NCBI RefSeq assembly: GCF_004337985.1
Contig: NW_021940925.1
Coordinates: forward strand, 310,001-374,000
Direction of reading: 5' to 3'
Source of the DNA: Pyricularia pennisetigena
Lineage: Eukaryota > Ascomycota > Sordariomycetes > Magnaporthales > Pyriculariaceae
DNA length: 64,000 bases
A program made the translations under genes and the position numbers. Below are positions 20,885-32,534 of the stretch, piece after piece (position 1 is the stretch's first letter; each line of letters starts with the position of its first letter). The notes under the pieces are model-generated. The model saw only the letters and a program-made list of their open reading frames with translations. It was not told where the DNA came from and searched no databases.

Positions 20885-23800
20885 TAGTCTCAGGGCTTAT
20901 CCCTGAAGCCCAGAGCTCCACAATTGATCCATTTCGTGGCTCAATTGCGGCTTTGCAATATACCTGTGGGTCCATCCAAAGAACACTCTGGTTTAGTCTC
21001 AGTGCTCAGACTAGACCCCCCTGCTCCGCAGTGGGGACCGAGCGCTCCATATACCTTTCAGCCACATGGTTTTGAGACCAATTACATTGGCCGAAAAGAT
21101 TGCGCTCGTTCTAGTTTGAGGACATTTTGTCGCATTTCGCCGTTTATGGCGGTACCACCAACGATAATTTGTCGCATTTCGCCGTTTATAACGGTATTTT
21201 TAATAATATATTTAATATTACGATATCGCTTATAATTATTTTCTTAATATAAGGATAATTTGTGGTATTCTGCCGTTTGTAGCGGGTAAATGCAATATAT
21301 TCGCATTATAATGGCAAAAGAAAATAGTGTACCCATAGTATGCAATTAAATATTCGTATAAAAAAATAAATAAAAATTATAAAAATATATAATAATTTGC
21401 GTTAAGTTTATTGGAGTTTGCTGAGTATTTCAATGCCGGCCGCGTTTTTATAGCTACTGTATTTGAAAAAATATTAAAATATTAAATAAAATCTGTAATT
21501 TTTCATTATATTTGATTTTTATTTTAAATAATGGTATATAATAGTAACTTTAATGAAATTTACAATTTTTAAAGCTTAGTAAACCTAACACTGCAAAGTG
21601 CATGCAATTATCGATTAAAATAAAAGTTTTATTAATATTTTTATATAAATTAATAATTTGTTAAAAAATTAAATAATTTACGCAAATATTAGTAGAATGA
21701 AAATATTTTTGACTGATACATTCTTTTATAAGTTTGTTAATAAATTTTAAATAAGTTTTTTTCTATGAATTTTATTTAATTAAATAAAGCAAAAAATATA
21801 AAAATAATACAAATCTAGCATTTTTTATTATAAAAAAATAAAAAGGGCCGGTATTGTAAATTGGGTTTTACGTTAACGTTTATTTATATATAATCCACTT
21901 TTACAAATTTCAATTTTACTAATGTTAAAATTGGTAAAAATATAAAAATATTTCGATTGCAAAATATATATAAAATTGGATATATTTTACCTATCCGCAT
22001 ATTTAACGGTTAAAATAATTAGATAAACGTACAAAAGTGCAGTATTATATTAAATATATATATGCCACCCCCCACGTGCAAAAACCACAAAATTTGGCTG
22101 CATAACAAAAATGATATAAAATTAATTAAATAAAGCAAAGAAATTTATAAAATTTACATTTAGCATTTTCTTTTATTAAACACTTTTCGAAACCGATATT
22201 ATAGGCAGGATTGGATTTGGACGTTTATTTATATACGTAATCGGACTTTTGAAGTTTTGGTTTTATTATCGTTAAAATTGGTAAAAATATAAACGAGTTT
22301 CGATTGTAAATTATATACAAAAAAGTATATACTTTGTCTATCCGCCTATTTAACTGCTTATATAATCCAGTATATGCACCAAAATTTAATATAACGATAT
22401 ATAAACATATACGACCTTCCACGTGCAAAAATTATAAAATTTGGTCAAAAATTAAAAATAATATTAAAAGAAATCGAAAATCGAAAAAAAAATCGAAAAA
22501 ACAGTACCGCCATGAACGGATTAAGGGCAAGTGGTATCGAATTCGGCCATTATAGCAAATAATAAAATAAATCGAATTGCTGCTAATAGCGGTATTAAAC
22601 GCTATTTTCAACGATAATTTATTTTTTCAATATTAAGCGTGGTTGTGGAATAATAAAGGAGTTTCGGTCGCAAAAAGGCCAAAAATACCGCTATAAACGG
22701 CGAAAATCGACAAATTGTCCTCAGACCTGAACCAGAGCGTTCTTTGGATGGACCCACAGGTACATTGCAAAACCGCAATTGAACCACGAAGTGGAGCGAA
22801 GTGGATCAATTGTGGAGCTCTGGGTTTCAGGGATGAGCCCTGAGACTAACTCTGGTTTAGGTCTGAGGACAATTTGTCGATTTTCGCCGGTCATGGCGGT
22901 ATTTTTGGCCTTTTTTCGACCGACACTCCTTTATTATTCCACGATTACGCAAAATATTGAAAAAAGAAAATATCGTTGAAAATAGCGTTTAATACCGCTA
23001 TTAGCAGCGATTTAATTCATTTTTTTACTTTTTATAATGGCCGAATTCGATACCACCTGCCTTTAATCCGTTTATGGCGGTATTGTTTTTTCGATTTTTT
23101 TTTCGATTTTCGATTTCTTTTAATATTATGTTTAATTTTTGACCGAATTTTATAATTTTTGCACGTGGAGGGTCGGATATATGTATATATTGTTTAAATT
23201 AATTTTGGTGCATATACTATATTATATAAGCAGTTAAATAAGCGGATAGGCAAAGTATATACTTTTTTATATATACTTTACAATCGAAACTCGTTTATAT
23301 ATTTACTAATTTTAACGATAATGAAACCAAAACTTCAAAGATTTGATTACGCATATAAACAAACGTCCAAGTCCAATCCTGCCTATAATATCGGTTTCGA
23401 AAATTGTTTAATAAAAAAAAATGCTAAATGTGTATTTTATAAATTTTTTTGCTTTATTTAATTATTTTTATATTATTTTTGTTTTGCAGCCAAATCTGGT
23501 GGTTTTTGCACGTGGGGGGTGGCATATATATATTTAATATAATATTACACTTTTGTACGTTTATCCAATTATTTTAGCGGTTAAATATGCGGATAAGTAA
23601 AATGTATCCAATTTTATATATATTTTGCAATCGAAATGTTTTTATATTTTTACCAATTTTAACATTAATAAAACCAAAGTTTGTAGAAGTGGAGTGTGTA
23701 TATAAATAAATGTCAACGTGAAACCTAATTTACAATACCGGCCCTTTTTATTTTTTTATGATAAAAAATGCTAGATTTGTGTTATTTTTATATTTTTGCT

Positions 23801-24515
23801 TTATTTAATTGAATAAAATTTATAAAGGAATGTATTAATTAAAAATATTTTTATTTTACCAATATTTGCGTAAATTATTCAATTTTTTAACAAATTGTTA
23901 ATTTATATAAGAATATTAATAAAACTTTTGTTTCAATCGATAATTGCATGCACTTTGCAGTATTAGGTCTACTAAGGTATAAAAACTGTAAACTAAATTA
24001 AAATAATTATTGCATACCATTATTTAAAACAAGAATTAAATATAATAAAAAATTACAGATTTTATTTAATATTTTAATATTTTTTCAAATACAGTAGCTA
24101 TAAAAACGCGGCCGGCATTGAAATACTCAGCAAACTCCAATAAACTTAACGCAAATTATTATATATTTTTATAATTTTTATTTATTTTTTTATACGAATA
24201 TTTAATTGCATACTATGGGTACACTATTTTGTTTTGCTATTATAATGCAAATATATTATATATACCCGCTATAAACGGTAGAATACTACAAATTATCTTT
24301 ATATTAATAAAATAATTATCAACGATATCGCAATATTAGGTATATTATTAATAATACCGTTATAAACGGCGAAATGCGACAAAATGTCCTCAGACTAGAA
24401 CGAGCGCGATTTTTTCGGCCAATGTAATTGGTCGAAAAACCATGTGGCTGAAAGGTACATGGAGCGTTCGGTCCCCACTGCGGAGCAGGGGGGTCTAGTC
24501 TGAGCACTGAGACTA
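20885..24515 (+). mobile_element. MULE-like element copy B, itself interrupted by copy C
   Basis: Outer termini TAGTCTCAG and CTGAGACTA-type end at 24515, with the 9-bp target duplication GGTTTAACG at 20876-20884 and 24516-24524. Without copy C and its duplication the element is about 1.77 kb. The left part is 20885-20993 and the right part resumes at 22858. No transposase frame. It shows the same subterminal palindromes and two CACGTGG-containing subrepeats as copy A. Confidence 0.85.
20994..22848 (-). mobile_element. MULE-like element copy C, nested in copy B
   Basis: 1855 bp in the opposite orientation to copy B. It starts TAGTCTCAGTGCTCAGACTAG and ends AGCCCTGAGACTA. The 9-bp duplication ACTCTGGTT is perfect at 20985-20993 and 22849-22857. 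Non-autonomous. The nesting shows copy C moved after copy B. Confidence 0.9.
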
Positions 24516-24524
24516 GGTTTAACG

Positions 24525-25283
24525 ACGGATTGCGAATGCGACGAGACTTAGCTGCACTTTGGTACTGTTGCCCTACTCTCGGACAGTTTAACGTCGGGTA
24601 CCCCCTTCCCCCCATGGTCAACTCCAGCAGAGACGCCATGCGTATGTACTGTACATCAACTCGGTGGACTCACACCCCTATAGCCGCAGACGTTGTTAAT
24701 CCTTGCAAGGTGTTTTCGTCAATTTTGTATCCTGGCTGGGCGCACTGATATCCACGATAGAATATCTTCGGTCATGTTGTTCTCGCCCAACAAACGCAAC
24801 GGAATTCATCTTTGCTGGAGATATCACTAAACAAGATTTGATTGGACATTCCCGGGATTTTACTAAATTGTGCTGCCGCTCACAGGTTTACAGATCTCCA
24901 ATCGGCCCTGGAGCCGACCGTATTCCATCGCATGCTGGTTTAGTTAATCGTGCTCCATACGTCGGTGTTGACTAATAGGTGTGGCAGCCGAATCCGAGTG
25001 TTCCAGGGCATGGGAATCTGGAGGAGCGTGGTCAAGCGAAACTCCATGTCAAACCCCGCTATCATAGCTCGGCTCAAAGGAGAACGACCGGTGCGGCAAA
25101 CTTAACATTAGGAAAAGCAGCAGCGTCGCGAGTCGTAAAGACGGCGAAACCAAGGATCTGTCACGCCTGAGGTTTGAAGTTTACCTAGAAGGAGTTAGCG
25201 ACGGTATGTCATCTAATCAGCTACACGCCATGAATGACTTGTTGCAGTCCTCCAGTACCTTCGCTTTGGCCCAGGCCCATTAG
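24525..25283 (+). pseudogene. Gene Y body, frameshifted, unknown function
   Basis: Continues from the first codons at 20872-20884. Pieces in order: 24525-24748 (LAALWYCCPTLGQFNVGYP, ends at TGA); about 24740-24975 (EFIFAGDITKQDLIGHSRDF); about 24970-25110; and 25110-25283 (LSRLRFEVYLEGVSDGM to a TAG at 25281). At least three frame changes, no RIP signature. The whole would be about 255 codons. It ends 14 bp from the stop codon of gene Z on the other strand. No domain recognised; Cys-rich near the start. Confidence 0.45.
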
Positions 25284-25297
25284 GGTTTGAGGATGCG

Positions 25298-28200
25298 TCA
25301 CGTTGTGGAGGAGAGAACGGGAAAGCCTACCGCGTTTTTCTTTTTTTCTTTTTTTGTTTTCTTTTTACCAAAGCGCCGTTGCAAGAGAAATCTGTTGCCG
25401 TTTTTATCGAAAAGCTTTACTTTGGAACACCAGCCTAGTACAGCTATACCCCGAGGGATAATAGAAGATCATGACCAACCAAGTACGCCGAGCATTGCCA
25501 ATACGACTACCCGCACTCAGCTACTGCGGTAGACCCATTTAAATTCCAGCTACCTCGAGGACAAGAAAGGCCAAGTCTAGGGGGTATTGACACGCTGAAA
25601 CAAATATACGAGGGCCAAGTTAGGTTACTCTTCTGCGCTCGGAGGCTCATAAGATTGACAGTGTTTGTTTTCCTTGCCCGCGTCACGGCAGCAGAAGTCC
25701 TCCTCTTATTACAAGGACCATCTCTCTTCCGTCCAACATATTTTAATTAGCGAATGGCTATGGGGTGTAGCTGAGGCCGCAGCTGCATGGCCTTCTTTAT
25801 GTTTACGTACAAGTATAACGACAGTACTGCTATAGAGCTGACTGGGCAGCTACCGGACTCGCTACCTTGGATAGGTCCGCCTCGTTGGTCTCGGCGTGCC
25901 TCTTCTCGTTTTGGGCTTCGTAATATTCCATAATTAGCCTGAAATTTATAACTTATGTAACAAAGCGCTGCTACCCTTAGCCCTTGAACGGATTTTGTTT
26001 GAAAACTAGGAATATGTTTCCCAAAATTTCTTTCGGCGGGCACGAGCGGCTTTTTTCACAAGCATATGCCGCCTGCCAAAATCCTGATTTGATATTTTTC
26101 GGTTTCCCGTTCATTCCCTCTTAACTGTCTTTGTGTACCACTATTAGGGACCATCCACGTGATGCATCAAGTCGTACACACAAGATATTCCGCCGTTTTT
26201 GCCAATATATAAATTTGAAATTTGCGTACAAAATTTTCATGGTTAACCAGCTCAACCTTGAATACCGGTTCTATCTCCAAACATCATCTGATGCACGAAT
26301 ATTCATGGTTGGGACAACAGTTTAGTCTCGGACCGTCTTTGTCCATCGAACCAAGCATCCATCGTAAGCTTTGCAACTTTTCCTGTTATAATTTGACTTT
26401 GATTAACCAAATGTGATTAGCAATTAGAACACCGTCTACACAAGGCTCCAATTTCTGTCTACGTGAACCTGGCCGGTATGTTTTTCATACCAAGTGACAG
26501 CAAGAGGACATGTCTGATAAGCAAAACGATAGGTCTGACGACAATGCAACATATCTTCATTCATAGTGATATGTCGCCATTACGACAGCAAACGTCCAAC
26601 ATTATCAGGACTGTATCCGATTTCAGGGCATAGCAGACAGCCGCAATCAAGACAGCCACAAGGCACTAAACAAGCAACACAATTTGGCAACAAGTTTTCA
26701 AAAGTCGCAAAATGCCCGACGCTAATGCAACAGCTACATATAATTCTTTTTTTTCCCTTTCCCTCTTTTCTCTTTTTCGTATTTTTTTTCTTTTTCTCTT
26801 TAAACGTGGCGCCCACGATAGTTACAAATTCGAATCCTTCAGGGAGTGGCCATACCTGGGATTTAAACTTGATAACTATTGTTTGGAGCCCCTGTACTTT
26901 CTTTCGCGTTTCTCCCCAAGTGTGTATTTGTTTATATGTTATTTTTGTGGCGGCGCAACTTCCTCGCACACAGGGTCGGCACCCTGAAGGCAGACAAAAA
27001 ACGCCACATCCAAGTTTTGTACTTGAAGAGGGACAGCCAACCCTTGGAGGAGCCAAAAATGGGCAGTTTCGTAAGTTTTGGACTTGCGGACAGGGGAAAG
27101 TCTACCCTGGGAAAACCATTGACTCTCCCGAGCAGCAAGCTCGAAGGGGCGAGCGAGGACGCCCGGTGGACAAGATAATTCGGGGCGGCAGATGCTCAGG
27201 CCAGCATTAAATGGTTGACAAATGACACTGGCATTTGAGGCGGGTATTCGCATACAAATTTTGCCTTGTCCACTTCCCATGCATATCCACTTGGTTATGG
27301 GTCCGCCCGCTCTAGGAGAGATGGCGCCCAATGGCGCAAATGCAAAAAAAATTGCGGATCCGCCCGCAACTTCGTGTCTCATAGACACATTCTTACATAA
27401 GCGGGTCACGTAAATTAAGAGTATTATCCGACTGTTTGAACCTACAAACCGTGCATTTGGCTGCAGCTCCCTGAAACATTTCCAATAAATCCAAATACCA
27501 CGTTATCCAGTAAGCTGAACGAATAAGGGGTAAATTTTTATTATAAATCGTGGTGTAAGTGTTAGGAATAGCTTCTAAATCCGTGCCGTAGAGACCACGG
27601 GATATTAGACATATCCAAAAAAAAAAAAAAAAAGCCATAGAATCAGTGAGACAGCACCAAGCAGTGACAAGCGGGGCGGGACTGACACTACATTATACGT
27701 CCTGTGTAACATATGTATCTTAATGACGTACTTTTACAAAAAGGAAACAGAGAACGAGAGAGTGTCTTAAAAACATAATCGACCCGCTCGAACCTGATAC
27801 GGAAAAAAAAACCATAACACTCACCGTAGTAGCTCAGAACGCGTCTTAAGTTTGAACTAAAAGTGCCACTCGTGACGCTAACACCCCAGCACCCACCCTC
27901 TCCGACTTTGGAGCTACACTTTCGTATTGGTATGGGCATTGGGTAGTCAAAGCCGCGCTACATGGTTGCATAATATACCGTGTTAACTGCATATCCTCGC
28001 GAGCTGGGTTTTTGGTAAATCCTGAGGCCAAAAACCCCTCCTGTTTGGACGCCAAGGCGTGGAGGTCGCTTATAAATTCGCTAGTTGTTGGGCTTAAATG
28101 ACAAAATCTAATACAGCCCTTCGCCTCACTAAACCATCGGCTGCCAACTACAAGGCAGCTGCAGATATAATGTGTTCAAAATACATTTCACAATTTCCAA

Positions 28201-28985
28201 TATGCACCAATAGATGTATAAGGGTGCTACCGAGCTCTGTACGAGACCATTCGCTCACACAGGAAGCTTCCAAGCCCACCGTGGACAAAACATGACAACC
28301 CTACCTCCTCGCCGACACACTGACCACAGTTGTAAGGATGCCTGACTTTCGCAGCCTCTGTCATTCGGGCTGGAAGGAATTTGGGCCCGTTGTTTCTTTT
28401 TTTTCTTTTTTCTTTTATAAAAGGTTGTACCCTGTAGACAGAAACTAACCCTCACAATCTAGGAGCAATCACAGCAGGATCGGCTACAGAGTAATATACT
28501 AAATTTACATACAAGGCGAGTGCGGACCCGGCATCCAGCTGAACGACAAGGCAAAGATAGAAAAATGACTCCAAACTCAGTGTTTGTAAGCCACGTAGCG
28601 AATCCTTGCGAGCCAAAAGCGTTCCTTTATGCCCGTGGGAAAAGCAGTCCGGAATTTTTCCAAAGATCTACAGCTCCTCCCCAGTAACCAGCTTTACATC
28701 CGGAACAGCGAAAACCATCGGAGTCACAAGCGATAGCGGAAGGCCTGAGACCGTCGAAAGCTCAGTCACACGCGTAACCAAGAGTACACATTCGTAGAGC
28801 GAGATGGTAGTCTGCATTCCGAGCCAAGTCCCATCTCAACACACGCAAGTGCGAAGAATGTCATTCTGGGGCACAGTTTGCGCAACAGTAGGGCATTTTT
28901 CGACCTTGAACTTAATGTGCTCGTAAATCTCAAGAGCCGAGTCGATAGGGAGTCGCACAGCTATGGGCACCTGGATGACAAAGCC
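25298..28985 (-). pseudogene. Gene Z, main part, large frameshifted gene of unknown function
   Basis: Coding-quality minus-strand sequence over about 3.7 kb in successive frames. Examples 5-prime to 3-prime: 28985-28470 (VPIAVRLPIDSALEIYEHIK, LVTPMVFAVPDVKLVTGEEL); 28390-28220 (a Cys cluster NCGQC); 28055-27846 (SDLHALASKQEGFLASGF); 27939-27688; 27638-27393 (AAKCTVCRF); 27409-26939 (156 codons open); 27056-26580; and 26000-25740 (EYYEAQNEKRHAETNEADL). The likely stop is a TGA at 25298-25300. Three lysine-coding A-rich tracts fall inside. With the N-terminal piece beyond the Fot1 relic the product would exceed 1300 residues. Not RIPed; no family recognised. Confidence 0.45.
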
Positions 28986-28989
28986 ACCG

Positions 28990-30769
28990 TTCTATTTTTA
29001 CTTTCGAACTTTTATTATAAATGTTTCCACGAATTTTTCACTTTTGGATTTACTTTTTTCTAATTTTCTTTTTTATTTTTGAAATGAAAAAATATGCCGG
29101 AAATCAGCTTATTTCCGCTATTAACGACGTTAAAAATAGCAAATCAATTACAGAATCCTCCCGAAAAGAGGATATACTTATAAACACCTTTCGAAACCGT
29201 TTTAACGGCGCCCAATTTAAAAAACAAACAAAATAATTATACCAAAAACTTTTACCGGAATAGGAAAAACATTTAATTAACTGGGTATTTACCCAGACCG
29301 TTTTAATTAAAAACTACGTTTTTTTGTGAAACAAAATTTTTTTTAAACCGCCGGTAAAATATGAAATTTTAAAAAACGTTGGATAACCCGTTTTTTGATT
29401 CGTTATCCAATTTGTAAACCTAAAAGCCCCGTTGAGTAAGAAACGCCCGGGTTAATAGCGCTATTATAAAAATAATTAGATTTTGGTGGTTTTATATCAT
29501 TAACCCCGTTATCAACGATATCAAACCGGAAAATCGGTGGAATATAAATGAAACCGGTATAATGGAAAATAAAGGATTTAATGGTTTGGTATTAGGTTTT
29601 AACGGAATCCGGCCATAATAACGAAAAAAAGCCGAAACGGGGGGTTAAGCGAATATTAACAAATATATATTAATTACGAGTATTACCATACCTCCCCTCG
29701 TTATATTCAAAAAAACGTATAATAATAATAATTTCCAACGGATTTAAATTTTTTGATAATTGGTAATTTTATGTAACCGAAAACGGGTGGATAAATAACG
29801 AAACGGTTATAAAATAGTTAAAAAAGCTATTTATCCCGTATATTCATTCTAATACCCCTGAAAAACCGTTATTAGTTTTAAACGGCTATAAATTACACGT
29901 TACGGACGAATTTATATTTTTCTACCTCCAAAATAATATTTATTTTTATATTTACCTTTTTATTCGTCGCACGTTTGTAAAGTATTGGATTTATCGGCTT
30001 TTAAACCGTTAGAAAAGGTTTATCGAAGTTATTTTGGATTTATAAACCAATTTTACTATTTAACGGTTATTAAAAAACGAAATCTGTTTTTTAGTATTAA
30101 AGAACCGAATTAAACATATTTATTAAAACAAACTATTTAATTTGGTTAGCGTACGACGGGGTTATGGCCGGTAAATTCTACTAAACCGTTTTTAAACCTT
30201 TTTTTGTTAAAAAATAGCAACGCCAACGTCGAAAATAATACAAATAACGGTTGTTAAAAGGATAAAATACCGCAAGATTTAATCCAAAAAATTAACGACC
30301 CGTTTTTATTTATTTGGAAAACCCCTAAAAAGACCCGAAATATTCGACTTTAATTATAAAAGATTTCGCGGTCCGAAAAAAGTAACGCCATTTTACGGCT
30401 TTTGCTTGCAAAAATCCAAACAAAATTTCGAAATTAAAAATATTTTATTGGTTAAAGTTTAGTAAAGGATTAGCTTATAAAAAATACAATTGGAGGTAAT
30501 ACGGCTGGTTAAAAAAAAGGGTAATTGCGGATTTAAACGAGTTTTTGGTTAATAAATAAAATATTATTGGATCGCAGGAAAATAATATAGAAAATTTAAA
30601 ATTTTTAAATGATAAAAAAGAGGTTAATAAACCGGAACAGCTTAAAAACTATTGTATTTTTGTGCGTTGATAGTTTTATTGTTAAATCGATTTCCGAAGC
30701 GCGAAATTTTGTTGGTAGACTTTTTGGGGTGCGGTTATTAGGGGGGTGCGGTTAGGGGGTACCCAACGT
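28990..30769 (+). mobile_element. RIPed Fot1 relic, left end missing
   Basis: Collinear with the intact Fot1-like transposase from about 29084 (MKKYAGNQLISAINDVKNSK against MKQYTENQLLAAISDIRNGK) through NRWNINETGI, the HSSHVLQ region and the GVRTTGLWPV-like block to the C-terminus at about 30670, with many stops. The right terminal repeat at about 30727-30769 ends GGTACCCAACGT followed by TA, and differs internally from the intact family. No left terminal repeat is visible near 28930-28990, so the 5-prime end was lost. It separates two pieces of gene Z. Confidence 0.8.
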
Positions 30770-30771
30770 TA

Positions 30772-31180
30772 CACCACGCCTTCACGCAAAGCTAAACTCA
30801 CTCTTCGCTCAAGCTTTAGTACCCCTGCAGCAAGGTACTGCACCTCAACGCCCATATTTTCCAGCTCGAAGCAAAACCGATGCATATCTCCCAGGTCTCT
30901 AAATGGATTGAGACAGGCTCGTTTCTCCGCATTGGATAGGGGGAATCTATAGCAGTGGCATATCACAACCACTTCCGTAACGGTCATATTATCGAAAAGG
31001 CGTTGTTTTACAGAAGGAACGAACAGCAGAGCTTTGGACACCTCTCCTCTGCCAGGAATTTCGCTGTCCTGTATAGTGTATACAAACATGGTATAACGTG
31101 TCGGTACCCAGTACACAATGGTGAGCAAAAACGACCCTATCGCTTCCTGAAACCTTAAAACAGAATGTGTAATTGGACCT
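30772..31180 (-). pseudogene. Gene Z, N-terminal piece, unknown function
   Basis: Minus frame open for about 130 codons with good protein composition: FQEAIGSFLLTIVYWVP, then SKALLFVPSVKQRLFDNM and FPLSNAEKRACLNPFRDLGD. It stops only because the TA duplication of the Fot1 relic creates TAA, so the gene was cut by the insertion. It continues in style with 28985-25298 beyond the relic; some sequence may have been lost with the relic's left end. No family recognised. Confidence 0.45.
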
Positions 31181-31259
31181 CAACCACAAACGCACACAGG
31201 CAACAGGCAGCAGCAACAACTCCCTACCCAACCAATTATATCAGGTCCTCGAAATCTCG

Positions 31260-32532
31260 CACGGCACCGTTTCAGTAAAACATTTGGTAAATTGGTAACG
31301 CATGCCCTAAACCCGCCTTGGATTTTAATTACCACGGAATTTTTCATAATAATTTTAAAAATGGCAAAAAAACGGTTTTTGTAATTGGCTCGTTTTTATT
31401 AGTAAAACGTGGGTAACGGGTATTTTGCGACGGGGTTAGGCTGTTTTATAATATGCTTTATACCCATTATTCTACTATACATTATTTAATAACCACCATT
31501 TTATTTACACGACGTAAGCTTTTATTAATATTTAGCAATAGAATACATTGTTTTCGAATATTTTCTTATTTTTCTGTTTTAATATCGAAATGATATCAAA
31601 ATAATTTTAAAAGGTTTTGGCGTGCGGATTAATACAAATATTACAAAAATACCAAGCCCGGGAAATTAACGAATTTTAAACCGGTGTTAGAACCAATTTT
31701 AAATACCCGTTAAATACGTTAAAAATAAAAAAAATGCTATCAGTTTTCCGCGTTTTTTAACAAAATATATTATTCAATATAGTAACCAGTTTTTCAATAA
31801 ATTAAACGTAAAGGTTTCAAATAACTCTAAGTAAAAGATAAAACAAGTTCATTCTAGAACGATATCCCGAATATTAGCGCATTTCATCTTATTAACATAT
31901 GTATATTATTTCCCCGACACCGCCAGATTATATTCTGACAAAATTGGAATATTACCATAATAATTTATATTCGACCGCGGAAAGAAAGTTATAAAAGGAA
32001 TTGGGTATAGGCTTCAAAATTATGCACTATTTTACTATAAATACTTTAACAAACCCACTATTAGTAGGTTAGTAAAACTAGGTAATTGCTAGGTTTTTAT
32101 ATAAGTAGCGTTTGAAATTTGGGATTATTTTTCAAGATTTTAACGGTAATGTTAAATACTATTCGTCGGTAATCTTGTCCAGTATATCCGAACCTCGATA
32201 TTGGATAAAAGCACCGTAAAATTACGGAATAATATATCATTTAAAATATGGAACGCATTTATATGTAAATATAATAACTATTTTTATATAACCAAAATAA
32301 ATGAAAAAACAGGTATTGAATAAACGGGTACGTAATAATATTATTTAAGCGCGGCAGTCAAAAATTGTCCTGGGGATAAAATATTTCAAGAAAATTTTAC
32401 ATATATTCCAAATTTATAATAGTACATATAAAATATTATGAAATTCATAATATAATATTTATAAGTATATTTTAAACTTGGATGGAGAAATAGCACTTAC
32501 CCCTCCAATTATTCTAGGTTTTCTCGTAACTA
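31260..32532. other. AT-rich decayed sequence, nothing assigned
   Basis: TA-rich with stops in all frames. GCCCGGGAAATTAACG near 31655 suggests a former coding or transposon segment but not enough to name. No gene called. Confidence 0.4.
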
Positions 32533-32534
32533 TA

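Noticed and set aside
26566..27210. 214-codon plus-strand frame
   Set aside because: Runs through a polypyrimidine tract (Phe/Ser/Leu run). Minus-strand pieces form a consistent series on both sides, so this is taken as a shadow of gene Z, though the choice of strand is a judgement.
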